Assembly: GCF_025564065.1 (NCBI RefSeq)
Contig: NZ_JAMGZK010000042.1
Coordinates: 95,229 to 159,228 of the forward strand
Length of the DNA: 64,000 nucleotides
Reading direction: 5' to 3'
Source of the DNA: Silvania hatchlandensis
GTDB lineage: Bacteria > Pseudomonadota > Gammaproteobacteria > Enterobacterales > Enterobacteriaceae
Shown here piece by piece: positions 22,469 through 34,857 of the stretch. The notes below the pieces were generated by a model. That model worked only from the letters and a program-made list of their open reading frames with translations, searched no databases and was not told the origin of the DNA. The position numbers and the translations under genes were made by a program. Within the stretch, counting starts at the first letter, position 1, and every line of letters starts with the position of its first letter.

Positions 22469-23512
22469 TCAGGCCCTGGCCGCTTTCGCCAGCTCTTTTA
22501 CCAGCGGCAGCATCACGCGCACCACGTCCCGGCTGCGGCGTTCAATCCGGTGCGGGAGCGCGGCATCAATGTACTGCTGATTATCCAGCCGCACGTCGTG
22601 CCAGCTGGTTCCCGTTGGAAAGGCTTTCGATTTTGCCCGCTGCTGATAGCCGTCTTTTTTACCCAGCGACCAGTTGGTGGCTTCGACATACAGGACCGGG
22701 ATCCCGGCTTTATCAAACACCTCACCATCATTACAGCACCCCGTGCCTTTCGGGAACGCTGCGTTGCCGCCTGGGTTGGTGGCCGCAAAAATGCCGTGAG
22801 TGCGGGCAATGGCCAGCGCGCGGTCGCGGGTTAATTTGCGCACCTGGGCTGGGGTGGTTTTGCCGCTGTTAAAATAGAGCTTATCGCCGACGATCAGGTT
22901 ATCGAGGTTGATCACCAGCAGGGTGTTTTTCTTCTCGGCCGCGCTCATGCGTTTAAGCACATTCTCCGCGCCCAGCTTTCCCTCTTCCTCGCCGCTGGTG
23001 GCAATAAAGCGAATGCTGTACTGGGTGGGGATGCTTTTCAGTCGATCGGCCAGCTCCAGCATCACTCCGACGCCTGCGGCATTGTCATCGATGCCCTGTA
23101 AGGTCAGGCCGCCGAGGTTGTGGTCGCTATCGCTGTCGCTCATCGGGGCGTAAGTATCCAGATGCGCGAGGATAATAATTTGTTGTTCGGTTTTACCTTC
23201 ATGGGCGGCAATCACGGTGCTGCCGGTCACGTTGTGCCAGTTTTTGCTTTGATTACGTGAGGTATAGATATAGCGGCTCTGGAAGGTACGGATGTCGCTC
23301 TGGTACCCCATCCCGGCGAACTGCTGGCGGACATAGTCAGCGCTGAGCATTTCGGCAGGGGTACCGGTCATGCGGCCGGGGAAAAATGTCGCAATATGAC
23401 GCGCCTGCGAGGCGGCCATTTCACCCATGGCGGGGGTTTTTGCCTGAACGGGCAGGATAAAGCAAACGCCGAACGCCAGGGCAGCGATCCGGTGGCGCAT
23501 TGCGGAAAACAT
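22469..23512 (-). CDS. iap: Alkaline phosphatase isozyme conversion aminopeptidase
   Basis: Periplasmic or membrane-associated M28-family aminopeptidase that trims N-terminal arginine from alkaline phosphatase. It is 347 residues (E. coli 345). A signal peptide (about 1-24, hydrophobic core ALAFGVCFILP, cleavage after VQA) is visible. Zinc-site motifs are present: LAHLDTYAPM, GIDDNAAGVGVMLELAD and ATSGEEEGKLGAE. It is convergent with cysH and divergent from cysG. Confidence 0.93.
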   Translation of the reverse strand: MFSAMRHRIAALAFGVCFILPVQAKTPAMGEMAASQARHIATFFPGRMTGTPAEMLSADYVRQQFAGMGYQSDIRTFQSRYIYTSRNQSKNWHNVTGSTVIAAHEGKTEQQIIILAHLDTYAPMSDSDSDHNLGGLTLQGIDDNAAGVGVMLELADRLKSIPTQYSIRFIATSGEEEGKLGAENVLKRMSAAEKKNTLLVINLDNLIVGDKLYFNSGKTTPAQVRKLTRDRALAIARTHGIFAATNPGGNAAFPKGTGCCNDGEVFDKAGIPVLYVEATNWSLGKKDGYQQRAKSKAFPTGTSWHDVRLDNQQYIDAALPHRIERRSRDVVRVMLPLVKELAKAARA

Positions 23513-23751
23513 AATGCATCCTTAAAAAAGAGATCAAAATTTTAACGCGCCTAGTATGAAACCGTGACGGCGCTTACACAATTTGAATTGCTCTTAAATG
23601 CCTGTCATGGCGCGTCTTAAGCACTTTTTGATATGAGCTTTTTCACGGCGTTATTCCATTGAGTAACTACTCATTCCAATTCGTAATTTCATTCGTCCCG
23701 AACAGCCCCCTATAGTCCCACTATTCCTGGTTGTTAGCGAGTTGTAGCATT

Positions 23752-25110
23752 GTGGATTACCTTCCTTTATTTGCTGCCATAAAAGACCGTCCGGTGCTTG
23801 TTGTCGGTACCGGAGAGATCGCGCTGCGCAAAATCGCCTTTTTACAGCGTGCAGGTGCGCAGGTGCAGGTTGTGGCCGAGGCGGACTTTGATGAATCGCT
23901 TATCGATGCTGTGGTGCTGGTGATTGCCGCCACTGAAGATCGGACGCTCAACCAGCGCATTTCGGCTGCCGCTCACGCCCGCCACCGTCTGGTGAACGTG
24001 GTGGACGATCAGCCGCTGTGCTCCTTTATCTTCCCGTCGATTGTCGACAGGTCGCCGCTGCTGGTGGCGATCTCCTCCGGCGGTACCGCACCGGTGCTGG
24101 CGCGCGTGTTACGTGAGAAAATCGAAGCCTTGCTGCCGACAAGCCTCGGGCGGATGGCAGAGAAAGCCAGCTTCTGGCGCAACCATTTGAAAACCCGCCT
24201 GACCAGCGTGACGGAACGTCGTCGCTTCTGGGAGCGCGTGTTCCGTGGCCGCTTTGTCAGCCTGATGCAGGCAGGCAACGAAACTGCAGCCCAGCAGCTG
24301 CTGGAAGATGAGCTGGATAACCCTGGCAGCAGCGCGGGCGAAATTATTCTGGTTGGAGCCGGGCCTGGCGATGCCGGATTATTGACGCTTCGCGGCCTGC
24401 AGGTGCTGCAGGACGCTGACGTGGTGTTTTACGACCATCTGGTCACTGACGGCATACGCGAACTGATCCGCCGGGATGCGGAACAAATCTGCGTCGGCAA
24501 ACGCGCGGGTGGGCACGCAGTTCCGCAGCATGACACCAATCAGATGCTGATTGCGGCGGCCAAAGCGGGTAAAACAGTGGTCCGTCTGAAAGGCGGCGAT
24601 CCGTTTATCTTCGGCCGTGGCGGCGAAGAGCTGCAGGCGGCGGCCGAGGCGGGTGTGCCTTTCCAGGTGGTACCGGGGATCACCGCGGCATCTGCCGTCA
24701 CGGCTTATGCCGGTATCCCGCTCACCCATCGTGATTACGCCCAGAGCGTGACCTTTGTGACCGGCCACTACAAGGCCGACAGCGCGCCGCTGGACTGGGC
24801 GCACCTGGCGCAGGGCCGCCAGACGCTGGCTATCTACATGGGCACCATGAAGGCGGCAGAGATCAGTCAGCAACTGATCCAGCATGGCCGCGACGGAACA
24901 ACGCCTGTTGCCGTGATTTCGCGCGGTACTCGTGTGGATCAACAGGTCGCAACCGGCACATTACAACAGCTTGCAAGCCTGGCAAAAGACGCCCCGATGC
25001 CCGCCCTGATTGTGGTGGGAGAAGTTGTGCAGTTGCACGACACGCTCGCCTGGTTTCAACATACAACAGATGCAGAAGGGTTTGGTTCTTCTGTTATAAA
25101 TTTGGCTTAA
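23752..25110 (+). CDS. cysG: Siroheme synthase CysG (second-copy type, with internal deletion)
   Basis: Trifunctional enzyme family: SUMT methylates uroporphyrinogen III; the N-terminal domain oxidises precorrin-2 and inserts iron. GTG 23752 gives [14 protein letters not shown], matching the family start; the frame is open to TTG 23731. The NAD motif [10 protein letters not shown] and residues equivalent to E. coli D104 and S128 are present but at positions 85 and 109. About 19 residues are missing after AQVQVVA (residue 42) compared with E. coli CysG, shortening the Rossmann domain. The SUMT part is complete ([40 protein letters not shown]). A tail of about 14 residues extends beyond the usual end. 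It lies 9 bases before cysD, so siroheme supply is tied to sulfate activation. Confidence 0.9.
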   Translation: MDYLPLFAAIKDRPVLVVGTGEIALRKIAFLQRAGAQVQVVAEADFDESLIDAVVLVIAATEDRTLNQRISAAAHARHRLVNVVDDQPLCSFIFPSIVDRSPLLVAISSGGTAPVLARVLREKIEALLPTSLGRMAEKASFWRNHLKTRLTSVTERRRFWERVFRGRFVSLMQAGNETAAQQLLEDELDNPGSSAGEIILVGAGPGDAGLLTLRGLQVLQDADVVFYDHLVTDGIRELIRRDAEQICVGKRAGGHAVPQHDTNQMLIAAAKAGKTVVRLKGGDPFIFGRGGEELQAAAEAGVPFQVVPGITAASAVTAYAGIPLTHRDYAQSVTFVTGHYKADSAPLDWAHLAQGRQTLAIYMGTMKAAEISQQLIQHGRDGTTPVAVISRGTRVDQQVATGTLQQLASLAKDAPMPALIVVGEVVQLHDTLAWFQHTTDAEGFGSSVINLA

Positions 25111-25119
25111 GGAACGGTT

Positions 25120-26028
25120 ATGGACCAAAAACGACTGACTCACCTGCGGCAACTGGAAGCGGAAAGTATTCATATTATCCGCGAGGTAGCCGCTGAGTTT
25201 TCTAATCCGGTAATGATGTATTCCATCGGCAAAGACTCCAGCGTGATGCTGCACCTGGCGCGTAAAGCGTTTTACCCGGGCACCTTGCCGTTCCCGCTGC
25301 TGCACGTGGATACCGGCTGGAAATTCCGTGAGATGTATGAATTCCGTGACCGTACCGCCAAAGCGTACGGCTGCGAGTTGCTGGTGCATAAAAACCCGGA
25401 AGGGGTGGCGATGGGCATTAACCCGTTCGTGCACGGCAGCGGTAAACACACCGACATTATGAAAACCGAAGGGCTGAAGCAAGCCCTGAACAAATACGGT
25501 TTTGATGCAGCATTCGGCGGCGCGCGCCGTGATGAAGAGAAATCCCGCGCCAAGGAGCGTATCTACTCCTTCCGCGATCGCTTCCACCGCTGGGATCCTA
25601 AAAACCAGCGCCCGGAGCTGTGGCATAACTACAACGGCCAGATTAACAAAGGCGAAAGCATTCGCGTGTTCCCGCTCTCGAACTGGACCGAGCTGGATAT
25701 CTGGCAGTACATCTATCTGGAAAATATCGACATCGTTCCTCTGTATCTGGCGGCAGAACGCCCGGTGCTCGAGCGCGACGGCATGCTGATGATGATTGAT
25801 GACGATCGTATCGATCTGCAGCCAGGGGAAGTGATCAAAAAACAGATGGTGCGCTTCCGTACCCTCGGCTGCTGGCCGCTGACCGGCGCGGTAGAGTCGA
25901 ACGCGCAGACGCTGCCGGAGATCATTGAAGAGATGCTGGTCTCGACCACCAGCGAGCGACAAGGGCGCGTGATTGACCGCGACCAGGCAGGCTCAATGGA
26001 GCTGAAGAAACGTCAGGGTTATTTCTAA
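25120..26028 (+). CDS. cysD: Sulfate adenylyltransferase subunit 2
   Basis: Catalytic PP-loop ATPase subunit of ATP sulfurylase, making APS from sulfate and ATP together with the GTPase CysN. It is 302 residues, the same as E. coli. The PP-loop [18 protein letters not shown] is near residue 35, and the family end [11 protein letters not shown] is intact. It follows cysG by 9 bases and precedes cysN by 9, in a cysG-D-N-C operon. Confidence 0.97.
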   Translation: MDQKRLTHLRQLEAESIHIIREVAAEFSNPVMMYSIGKDSSVMLHLARKAFYPGTLPFPLLHVDTGWKFREMYEFRDRTAKAYGCELLVHKNPEGVAMGINPFVHGSGKHTDIMKTEGLKQALNKYGFDAAFGGARRDEEKSRAKERIYSFRDRFHRWDPKNQRPELWHNYNGQINKGESIRVFPLSNWTELDIWQYIYLENIDIVPLYLAAERPVLERDGMLMMIDDDRIDLQPGEVIKKQMVRFRTLGCWPLTGAVESNAQTLPEIIEEMLVSTTSERQGRVIDRDQAGSMELKKRQGYF

Positions 26029-26037
26029 GGAGCCGCC

Positions 26038-27465
26038 ATGAATACCACTATTGCTCAACAGATTGCCGATGAAGGCGGCGTAGAAGCCTACCTGCACGCG
26101 CAGCAGCACAAAAGTTTACTGCGGTTTCTGACCTGCGGCAGCGTCGACGACGGCAAAAGTACGCTGATTGGCCGTCTGCTGCACGACACCCGTCAGATCT
26201 ATGAAGACCAGCTCTCCTCGCTGCACAACGACAGCAAACGTCACGGCACCCAGGGCGAAAAGCTCGATCTGGCGCTGCTGGTGGATGGCCTGCAGGCGGA
26301 GCGCGAGCAGGGCATCACCATCGACGTGGCTTACCGCTACTTCTCCACCGAGAAGCGCAAATTTATTATTGCCGACACCCCGGGGCACGAACAGTACACC
26401 CGCAACATGGCCACCGGTGCCTCCACCTGTGACCTGGCGATCCTGCTGATCGACGCCCGTAAAGGCGTGCTGGATCAAACCCGTCGCCACAGCTTTATCT
26501 CCACCTTACTGGGGATCAAGCACCTGGTGGTGGCAGTCAACAAAATGGATCTGGTGGATTTCAGCGAAGATAAATTTAACGAGATCCGCGAAAGCTACCT
26601 GACCTTTGCCGAGCAGCTGCCGGGCAACCTCGATATCCGCTTTGTGCCGCTGTCGGCGCTGGAAGGGGACAACGTTGCTTCCCAGAGCGCTAGCATGCCG
26701 TGGTACAGCGGCCCAACGCTGCTGGAAGTGCTGGAAACCGTTGAGCTGCAGCGCAGCGTCGAGACCCAGCCGCTGCGCTTCCCGGTTCAGTACGTTAACC
26801 GCCCGAATCTCGATTTCCGCGGCTTCTCTGGCACCATCGCCGGTGGCCGCGTGAGCGTCGGCCAGCGCCTGAAAGTTCTGCCTTCTGGCGTGGAGTCTGC
26901 CGTTACCCGTATTGTCACTTTTGATGGCGATCTGCAGGAAGCCGGTGCAGGTGAGGCGGTGACGCTGGTGTTGAAGGATGAAATCGACATCAGTCGTGGG
27001 GATCTGCTGGTGGACGCGTCCGACGCCCTGCCCGCGGTACAAAGCGCCTCGATCGATGTGGTGTGGATGGCGGAGCAGGCGCTGAGCGTCGGCCAGAGCT
27101 ATGACATTAAAATCGCCGGTAAGAAAACCCGCGCCCGCGTAGACGCCATTCAGTATCAGGTGGACATCAACACCCTGGCGCAGCACAGCGTCGCGGAGCT
27201 GCCGCTGAACGGCATCGGTCTGGTCGATTTCACCTTCGACGAGCCGCTGGTGCTGGATCAATATCAGCAGAACCCGGTGACCGGCGGGCTGATTATCATC
27301 GATCGTCTGTCTAACGTTACCGTGGGTGCCGGAATGGTCCATGAGCCGCATGAACAATCGACTGCCGTGCCGTCTGAATTCAGCGCCTTTGAGCTGGAGC
27401 TGAACGCACTGGTGCGTAAACACTTCCCGCACTGGGGCGCACGCGATCTGCTGGGAGGCAAGTAA
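26038..27465 (+). CDS. cysN: Sulfate adenylyltransferase subunit 1 (GTPase)
   Basis: EF-Tu-like GTPase that drives APS synthesis by CysD. It is 475 residues. G-domain motifs: G1 [13 protein letters not shown] (near 35), G3 [13 protein letters not shown]4 NKMDLVD, and G2 [11 protein letters not shown]. Two beta-barrel domains follow. Its TAA overlaps the cysC ATG by one base. Confidence 0.97.
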   Translation: MNTTIAQQIADEGGVEAYLHAQQHKSLLRFLTCGSVDDGKSTLIGRLLHDTRQIYEDQLSSLHNDSKRHGTQGEKLDLALLVDGLQAEREQGITIDVAYRYFSTEKRKFIIADTPGHEQYTRNMATGASTCDLAILLIDARKGVLDQTRRHSFISTLLGIKHLVVAVNKMDLVDFSEDKFNEIRESYLTFAEQLPGNLDIRFVPLSALEGDNVASQSASMPWYSGPTLLEVLETVELQRSVETQPLRFPVQYVNRPNLDFRGFSGTIAGGRVSVGQRLKVLPSGVESAVTRIVTFDGDLQEAGAGEAVTLVLKDEIDISRGDLLVDASDALPAVQSASIDVVWMAEQALSVGQSYDIKIAGKKTRARVDAIQYQVDINTLAQHSVAELPLNGIGLVDFTFDEPLVLDQYQQNPVTGGLIIIDRLSNVTVGAGMVHEPHEQSTAVPSEFSAFELELNALVRKHFPHWGARDLLGGK

Positions 27466-28070
27466 TGGCCCAGCATGATGAGAACGTTGTCTGGCATCCT
27501 CATCCGGTGACCGTTGCCGCGCGCGAACAACTCCACGGTCACCGTGGGGTTGTGCTGTGGTTTACCGGGCTCTCCGGCTCGGGTAAATCCACCGTGGCCG
27601 GGGCGCTGGAAGAGGCCCTGCATCAGAATGGGGTCAGCACCTACCTGCTGGATGGCGACAACGTGCGTCACGGGCTGTGCAGCGATCTGGGCTTTAGCGA
27701 CGACGATCGCAAAGAGAACATCCGTCGGGTGGGCGAAGTGGCCAGCCTGATGGCCGACGCCGGGCTGGTGGTCTTAACGGCGTTTATCTCGCCGCACCGG
27801 GCCGAGCGGCAGACGGTGCGCGAGCGGGTCGGTCAGGATCGTTTTATTGAAGTCTTTGTCGACACGCCGCTGGCGATCTGCGAGCAGCGCGATCCGAAAG
27901 GGCTGTATAAGAAAGCCCGCGCGGGCGAGCTGAAAAATTTCACCGGCATTGATGCCGTATATGAAGCCCCCGAATCACCGGACATTCACCTCAAGGGTGA
28001 ACAATTGGTAACAAATTTGGTGGGTGAATTATTAGACCTGCTCCGGCAGGACGATATTATCAGATCCTGA
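27465..28070 (+). CDS. cysC: Adenylylsulfate kinase
   Basis: Phosphorylates APS to PAPS. It is 201 residues, as in E. coli. The P-loop [16 protein letters not shown] is near residue 35, the APS-binding [16 protein letters not shown] follows, and the active-site serine is in [12 protein letters not shown]. It is translationally coupled to cysN. Confidence 0.97.
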   Translation: MAQHDENVVWHPHPVTVAAREQLHGHRGVVLWFTGLSGSGKSTVAGALEEALHQNGVSTYLLDGDNVRHGLCSDLGFSDDDRKENIRRVGEVASLMADAGLVVLTAFISPHRAERQTVRERVGQDRFIEVFVDTPLAICEQRDPKGLYKKARAGELKNFTGIDAVYEAPESPDIHLKGEQLVTNLVGELLDLLRQDDIIRS

Positions 28071-28131
28071 GACAGCATCGATGAGGAAGCAGGTTATCCA
28101 TCATCGGTGCGACATGGTCACGGGATCAGCT

Positions 28132-28455
28132 ATGCGGAACAGCGAAAACTACATTATCACCAGGTCAGATTCGGTAGCGGCGACTGACGAAACGACCTGG
28201 TCTTTTCCCGGGGCGATCGTCGGCTTTGCGTCATGGCTGATGGCGCTGGGCATCCCCTTCCTGCTGTATGGCAGCAATACCTTATTCTTCCTCCTCTATA
28301 CCTGGCCTTTCTTCCTGGCGCTGATGCCCGTTGCCGTGGTGGTCGGGATTGCGCTGCACTCTCTGCTCAATGGCAAGCTGCTCTATAGCGCCCTCACCAC
28401 CGTTGTCGCGGTGGCCGTGATGTTCGGGCTGTTATTTTTGTGGCTCATGGGATAA
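28132..28455 (+). CDS. ygbE: DUF3561 inner-membrane protein YgbE
   Basis: Small membrane protein of unknown function, 107 residues as in E. coli from ATG 28132 (MRNSENYIITR). The frame is open back to 28081 without conservation. Three hydrophobic segments are visible (about 31-50, 53-76 and 84-106). It follows cysC by about 60 bases on the same strand, as in E. coli, and may be read from the cys operon. Confidence 0.85.
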   Translation: MRNSENYIITRSDSVAATDETTWSFPGAIVGFASWLMALGIPFLLYGSNTLFFLLYTWPFFLALMPVAVVVGIALHSLLNGKLLYSALTTVVAVAVMFGLLFLWLMG

Positions 28456-28621
28456 GTTCATCCATAATTCAAACCGTAACCAACTATGAGACAATGTTGG
28501 CTGCGCGAATCTGCGAAAAAAATGTGGTACATTTGCCCGCAATGTTGCGGCATCTCTGTAGCCCCGATGTAGAGTCGTGGGGAAAGTTATGGGATGATGA
28601 TGCCGTTTTTCAGGGGGCAGG

Positions 28622-28933
28622 ATGGGTAAACTTACGCTGCTGTTGCTGGCTTTGCTGGTCTGGCTTCAGTATTCGCTGTGGTTCGGTAAGAACGGTCTTC
28701 ACGACTACAGTCGCGTCAATGACGACGTGACGGCGCAGCAGGCAACAAACGGCAAACTTAAAGCGCGAAACGATCAGCTGTTCGCTGAAATTGACGATCT
28801 CAATGGCGGACAAGAAGCGATTGAAGAGCGCGCGCGCAATGAACTCAGCATGACTAAGCCGGGCGAAACTTTCTATCGTCTGGTGCCGGATGCGTCTAAA
28901 CGCAACCAGGGCTCAGTACAAAACACTCGATAA
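28622..28933 (+). CDS. ftsB: Cell division protein FtsB
   Basis: Bitopic inner-membrane protein of the FtsQLB divisome complex that helps activate septal wall synthesis by FtsWI. It is 103 residues, the same as E. coli. One membrane segment (about 3-20) is followed by a periplasmic coiled coil (about 30-70, [21 protein letters not shown] in part). A strong AGGGGGCAGG site precedes ATG 28622. It is the first gene of the ftsB-ispD-ispF-truD-surE-pcm run. Confidence 0.96.
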   Translation: MGKLTLLLLALLVWLQYSLWFGKNGLHDYSRVNDDVTAQQATNGKLKARNDQLFAEIDDLNGGQEAIEERARNELSMTKPGETFYRLVPDASKRNQGSVQNTR

Positions 28934-28952
28934 TCAGGCCCAGGATTACGCC

Positions 28953-29663
28953 ATGGCAGTAACTTTTTCGAACGTATGCGCCGTTGTTCCGGCCGCCGGG
29001 TTTGGCCGGCGCATGCAGACAGAATGTCCTAAGCAGTACCTTTCAATTGGTGACAAAACGATCCTTGAGCACGCCGTGGCGGCGCTGCTGGCGAACCCGC
29101 GCGTGACGCGGGTGATTATTGCTATCAGCCCGGGCGATGCCCGCTTTGCCGCGCTTTCGCTTGCCAGCCACCCACAAATCACCGTTGTTGACGGCGGCGC
29201 AGAGCGTGCCGATTCGGTGCTAGCGGGTCTGCAGGCTGCCGGTGACGCGCAATGGGTGCTGGTGCATGATGCGGCGCGTCCGTGCCTGCATCAGGACGAC
29301 CTGGCACGGCTGCTGGCCATCAGCGAAACCAGCCGCATCGGCGGTATTCTGGCGACGCCGGTACGCGATACCATGAAGCGCGCCGAGCCGGGCCTGCAGG
29401 CCATTGCCCATACGGTGGATCGCGTTGATCTCTGGCACGCGCTGACGCCGCAATTTTTCCCCCGCGAACTGCTCCACGACTGCTTAACCCGCGCGCTGAA
29501 TGAAGGCGCGACCATCACCGATGAAGCGTCGGCGCTGGAGTATTGCGGTTTTCACCCCGAACTGATTGAAGGGCGCGCAGATAACATAAAAGTGACGCGC
29601 CCCGAAGATTTACAGCTGGCAGAATTTTATCTTACCCGTTCGACCCATCAGGAGAAGGCATAA
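28953..29663 (+). CDS. ispD: 2-C-methyl-D-erythritol 4-phosphate cytidylyltransferase
   Basis: Couples MEP to CTP to make CDP-ME in the non-mevalonate isoprenoid pathway. It is 236 residues from ATG 28953, the same as E. coli. The nucleotide-binding loop [19 protein letters not shown] is near residue 10, and VHDAARPC and the C-terminal IKVTRPEDL are intact. The frame is open further upstream but overlaps ftsB. It overlaps ispF by one base. Confidence 0.96.
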   Translation: MAVTFSNVCAVVPAAGFGRRMQTECPKQYLSIGDKTILEHAVAALLANPRVTRVIIAISPGDARFAALSLASHPQITVVDGGAERADSVLAGLQAAGDAQWVLVHDAARPCLHQDDLARLLAISETSRIGGILATPVRDTMKRAEPGLQAIAHTVDRVDLWHALTPQFFPRELLHDCLTRALNEGATITDEASALEYCGFHPELIEGRADNIKVTRPEDLQLAEFYLTRSTHQEKA

Positions 29664-30142
29664 TGCGAATTGGACATGGTTTTGACGTACACGCCTTTGG
29701 CGGCGAGGGCCCAATTATCATTGGCGGTGTGCGTATCCCTTATGAAAAAGGGCTGCTCGCGCATTCTGATGGCGATGTTGCACTGCATGCTTTAACCGAT
29801 GCGCTGCTCGGTGCGGCGGCGCTGGGCGATATCGGCAAGCTCTTCCCGGACACGGATCCGGCGTTTAAGGGCGCGGACAGCCGCGAGCTGCTGCGCGAAG
29901 CCTGGCGCCGTATTCAGGCGAAAGGATTTACCCTTGGGAATGTCGATGTGACGATTATTGCTCAGGCGCCGAAAATGCTGCCGCACATTCCGCAGATGCG
30001 CGTCTTTATCGCCGAAGATCTCGGCTGTCACATGGACGATGTCAACGTTAAAGCCACCACCACCGAAAAGCTCGGCTTTACCGGCCGCGGCGAGGGCATT
30101 GCCTGTGAAGCGGTGGCGCTGCTGGTGAAGGCGGCAAAATGA
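29663..30142 (+). CDS. ispF: 2-C-methyl-D-erythritol 2,4-cyclodiphosphate synthase
   Basis: Cyclises CDP-ME 2-phosphate to MEcPP in the MEP pathway. It is 159 residues, the usual length. Zinc-binding D/H residues are in [12 protein letters not shown] and [18 protein letters not shown], and [15 protein letters not shown] is intact. It starts in the ispD stop and ends overlapping the truD ATG (ATGA). Confidence 0.97.
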   Translation: MRIGHGFDVHAFGGEGPIIIGGVRIPYEKGLLAHSDGDVALHALTDALLGAAALGDIGKLFPDTDPAFKGADSRELLREAWRRIQAKGFTLGNVDVTIIAQAPKMLPHIPQMRVFIAEDLGCHMDDVNVKATTTEKLGFTGRGEGIACEAVALLVKAAK

Positions 30143-31168
30143 TCGACATCACCAACCTGACCTGGCTGCACGGTCAGCCACAGGGAACCGGCCTGCTGAA
30201 AGCCAATCCTGAAGATTTTGTGGTGATTGAAGATCTGGGCTTTGAGCCGGACGGCGAAGGAGAGCACATTCTGGTGCGGATCCTGAAAAACGGCTGCAAC
30301 ACCCGCTTCGTGGCCGAGGCGCTGGCAAAGTTCCTGAAAATATCCGCCCGCGAAGTGAGCTTCGCCGGGCAGAAAGACAAACACGCGGTTACCGAGCAGT
30401 GGCTCTGCGCGCGCGTGCCGGGCAATGCGATGCCGGATTTAAGCAAGTTCCAGCCGGAAGGCTGCACGGTGCTCGAGTACGCCCGCCACAAGCGCAAGCT
30501 GCGTCTCGGCGCGCTGAAAGGCAATGCTTTTACGCTGGTGCTGCGCGACGTCAGCCATCGCGATGATGTGGAGCAGCGGCTGGTGGCCATCCGCGAGCAG
30601 GGCGTCCCGAACTACTTCGGCGCGCAGCGCTTTGGCATTGGCGGTAGCAACCTGCAGGGTGCGCTGCGCTGGTCACAAAGCAATGCCCCGGTTCGGGATC
30701 GAAATAAACGCAGTTTTTGGTTGTCGGCAGCCCGCAGCGCGTTGTTTAATCAAATTGTGAGCGAAAGGTTGAAAAAACCGGACGCGAATCAAGTTGTTGT
30801 CGGCGATGCGCTACAATTAGCGGGGCGCGGCAGTTGGTTTGTTGCCACCGCTGAAGAAATGCCCGATTTACAGGCACGCGTCGATGCTAAAACGCTGCTG
30901 ATCACCGCTGCGCTGGCGGGGACCGGCGAGTGGGGCCCGCAAGGGGAGGCGCTTCTTTTCGAGCAGGCCGCCATTGCCGGTGAAACAGAATTACTGTCTC
31001 TTCTGATGCGGGAAAAAGTCGAAGCAGCACGCCGGGCGATGCTGCTCTATCCGCAGCAGCTGAGCTGGAACTGGTGGGATGACGCAACCGTCGAGCTGCG
31101 CTTCTGGTTGCCGGCAGGCAGCTTTGCCACCAGCGTTGTCAGGGAACTTATCAACACTTCGGGTGACT

Positions 31169-31188
<20 letters not shown>
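30139..31188 (+). CDS. truD: tRNA pseudouridine-13 synthase TruD
   Basis: Makes pseudouridine at position 13 of tRNA-Glu and others. It is 349 residues, the same as E. coli. The catalytic aspartate lies in [16 protein letters not shown] (near residue 80), and the NYFGAQRFG motif is near 155. It overlaps ispF by four bases and surE by 20. Confidence 0.96.
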
Positions 31189-32550
<1,362 letters not shown>

Positions 32551-32666
32551 GACTCGGAATTTTCCAGGATTATTCAGGCCAATTCAGCGTATGGTGTGGC
32601 GCAAAAGCATCGTGACATCACGGTTAATATTAAGTCACTGGTAATTAACACATTCCTGGGGGATAA

Positions 32667-33791
32667 ATGAGCGCGGGAAGCCCAAAATTCACCATCAGCC
32701 GTGTTGCGGCATTATCACTGGTTTCACTCTGGCTGGCAGGCTGTACTAACTCTAATAACGCCCCTGCGCCAGTGAGCTCGGTTGGCGGCAACAGCAGCTC
32801 GGGCAGTTCTTCCGGCGGTATGCTGATCACCCCACCGCCTAAAATGGGCACGGTGCCTGCGCAGCAAACTCCGCAAATTCAGCCTGTACAGCGTCCTGTT
32901 ACCCAGCCAACGCAGATCCAGCCAGTGAATACGCCTGTGCAGACCGAAAATGGCCGCATTGTGTATAACCGTAAGTATGGGAACATTCCGAAAGGGAGCT
33001 ATACCGGCGGCAGTACCTACACCGTTAAGCGCGGCGATACCCTCTTCTATATTGCCTGGATCACCGGGAACGATTTCCGTGACCTTGCGCAACGAAATAA
33101 CGTGCAGGCCCCGTATGGCCTGGAAGTGGGCCAGGCGCTGCAGGTGGGCAATGCGACAGGTACACCGTTAACGCCAGGCAATACCGTTTCGGTTGCGGAT
33201 GTCTCTGCGCAAAATAACAGTGTGATGCCTGCGCAAAAATCAAGCACAGTGGTTGCGTCGCAACCGACAATTACGTATTCTGAGGACTCAGGTGAACAGA
33301 GTGCTAACAAGATGTTGCCGAATAATAAAGGGACTGCGACCGTTGTCACAGCACCCGTTACGGCACCTGTGGTTAGCTCTACCGTGCCCGCTGCCAGTAG
33401 TCAGACGTCCAGTTCGCCAATCTCTTCCTGGCGCTGGCCTGCTGAAGGCAAAGTTATCGAGAACTTTTCTTCCTCCGAGGGGGGAAATAAAGGGGTCGAT
33501 ATCGCAGGGAGTAAGGGACAGGCTATTATCGCGACCGCAGATGGTCGTGTGGTATACGCCGGTAACGCTCTGCGCGGATACGGTAATCTTATTATCATAA
33601 AACATAACGATGATTACCTGAGTGCCTACGCCCATAACGATACGATGCTGGTCCGGGAACAACAAGAAGTTAAGGCGGGGCAAAAAATAGCGACCATGGG
33701 TAGCACCGGAACCAGTTCTACACGCTTGCATTTTGAAATTCGTTACAAGGGGAAATCCGTAAACCCGCTGCAGTATTTACCGCAGCGATAA
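32667..33791 (+). CDS. nlpD: Murein hydrolase activator lipoprotein NlpD
   Basis: Outer-membrane lipoprotein that activates the septal amidase AmiC. It is 374 residues (E. coli 379). The signal peptide ends in lipobox LAGC (C26). A proline/glutamine-rich linker is followed by a LysM domain (about 114-162, [14 protein letters not shown]) and a C-terminal M23-type domain (about 255-370) that lacks a full zinc site. In E. coli the main rpoS promoter lies inside nlpD, about 567 bases before the rpoS start, which would fall near 33285 here. The last 60 bases of the gene also hold the sRNA-pairing segment of the rpoS leader. Confidence 0.96.
   Translation: MSAGSPKFTISRVAALSLVSLWLAGCTNSNNAPAPVSSVGGNSSSGSSSGGMLITPPPKMGTVPAQQTPQIQPVQRPVTQPTQIQPVNTPVQTENGRIVYNRKYGNIPKGSYTGGSTYTVKRGDTLFYIAWITGNDFRDLAQRNNVQAPYGLEVGQALQVGNATGTPLTPGNTVSVADVSAQNNSVMPAQKSSTVVASQPTITYSEDSGEQSANKMLPNNKGTATVVTAPVTAPVVSSTVPAASSQTSSSPISSWRWPAEGKVIENFSSSEGGNKGVDIAGSKGQAIIATADGRVVYAGNALRGYGNLIIIKHNDDYLSAYAHNDTMLVREQQEVKAGQKIATMGSTGTSSTRLHFEIRYKGKSVNPLQYLPQR
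33735..33758 (+). promoter_or_regulatory. sRNA-pairing segment of the rpoS leader (DsrA/RprA/ArcZ type)
   Basis: The stretch containing AAATTCGTTACAAGGGGAAA lies in the nlpD 3' end and matches, as remembered, the E. coli rpoS leader strand that pairs with DsrA. The nearby ACCCG (33763-33767) can pair with CGGGT before the rpoS ribosome-binding site, giving the inhibitory fold that sRNAs relieve. It is conserved as RNA and as protein code at once. Confidence 0.7.
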
Positions 33792-33794
33792 TTT

Positions 33795-33824
33795 GGCGGG
33801 ACATACCAATTGGTGTGTTGCGCC
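33795..33824 (+). other. Stem-loop in the rpoS leader
   Basis: GGCG (33795-33798) with CGCC (33821-33824), and ACATACC (33801-33807) with GGTGTGT (33812-33818), form a stem with a two-base internal loop and AATT at the top. It lies between the sRNA-pairing strand and the rpoS ribosome-binding site. Confidence 0.6.
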
Positions 33825-33851
33825 CAGGGATCACGGGTAGGAGCCACCTTT

Positions 33852-34844
33852 ATGACTCAGAATACGCTGAAAGTTCATGATTTAAATGAAGACGCGGAGT
33901 TTGACGAGAACGGAGCAGAGGCTTTTGACGAAAAAGCCTTAGTAGAAGAGGAACCCAGTGATAACGATTTAGCTGAAGAAGAGCTGTTATCGCAGGGTGC
34001 CACTCAGCGCGTGCTCGACGCAACTCAGCTTTACCTTGGGGAGATCGGATACTCTCCACTGTTAACAGCAGAAGAAGAAGTGTATTTCGCTCGTCGTGCG
34101 CTGCGTGGAGATGTTGCCTCACGCCGTCGCATGATCGAAAGTAACCTGCGTCTGGTGGTGAAGATTGCCCGTCGTTACAGCAATCGTGGTCTGGCACTGC
34201 TGGATCTGATTGAAGAAGGTAACCTGGGGCTGATCCGCGCCGTGGAGAAATTTGACCCTGAACGTGGGTTCCGTTTCTCGACTTACGCAACGTGGTGGAT
34301 CCGACAGACGATTGAACGGGCGATCATGAATCAAACCCGTACCATCCGTCTGCCGATTCACATCGTGAAAGAGCTGAACGTCTATCTGCGTACCGCACGC
34401 GAGTTGTCCCATAAACTGGACCACGAGCCAAGCGCGGAAGAGATTGCCGAGCAGCTGGATAAACCGGTTGATGATGTTAGCCGTATGCTGCGTCTCAACG
34501 AGCGTATTACCTCCGTCGACACTCCACTGGGTGGCGATTCCGAGAAAGCGCTGCTGGATATCCTGGCCGATGAAAAAGACAACGGCCCGGAAGACACCAC
34601 GCAAGACGATGATATGAAACAGAGCATCGTCAAATGGCTGTTCGAACTGAACGCCAAACAGCGTGAAGTGCTGGCGCGTCGTTTCGGTCTGCTGGGGTAT
34701 GAAGCTGCGACACTGGAAGACGTCGGTCGTGAAATCGGCCTGACCCGTGAACGTGTTCGTCAGATTCAGGTAGAGGGTCTGCGTCGCCTGCGTGAAATCC
34801 TGCAGGGGCAAGGGCTGAATATCGAAGCGCTGTTCCGCGAGTAA
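33852..34844 (+). CDS. rpoS: RNA polymerase sigma factor RpoS (sigma-38)
   Basis: Stationary-phase and general stress sigma factor. It is 330 residues, the same as E. coli, from ATG 33852 ([19 protein letters not shown]), behind TAGGAGCC. Regions 1.2 to 4.2 are intact, including the 2.3/2.4 segment [14 protein letters not shown] and the region 4.2 helix-turn-helix [20 protein letters not shown]. The long leader through the nlpD end carries sRNA-pairing and hairpin elements. A bidirectional terminator follows. Confidence 0.98.
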   Translation: MTQNTLKVHDLNEDAEFDENGAEAFDEKALVEEEPSDNDLAEEELLSQGATQRVLDATQLYLGEIGYSPLLTAEEEVYFARRALRGDVASRRRMIESNLRLVVKIARRYSNRGLALLDLIEEGNLGLIRAVEKFDPERGFRFSTYATWWIRQTIERAIMNQTRTIRLPIHIVKELNVYLRTARELSHKLDHEPSAEEIAEQLDKPVDDVSRMLRLNERITSVDTPLGGDSEKALLDILADEKDNGPEDTTQDDDMKQSIVKWLFELNAKQREVLARRFGLLGYEAATLEDVGREIGLTRERVRQIQVEGLRRLREILQGQGLNIEALFRE

Positions 34845-34857
34845 GCCACTCTTCGTC

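Noticed and set aside
22420..23751. CRISPR array or cas genes near iap
   Set aside because: No direct repeats of 28-29 bases with spacers were found on either side of iap, and no cas-like frame.
32551..32666. Possible sRNA or regulator between pcm and nlpD
   Set aside because: Only an ordinary leader and a GGGGG-type ribosome-binding site were seen; no hairpin with T-run or promoter strong enough to call.
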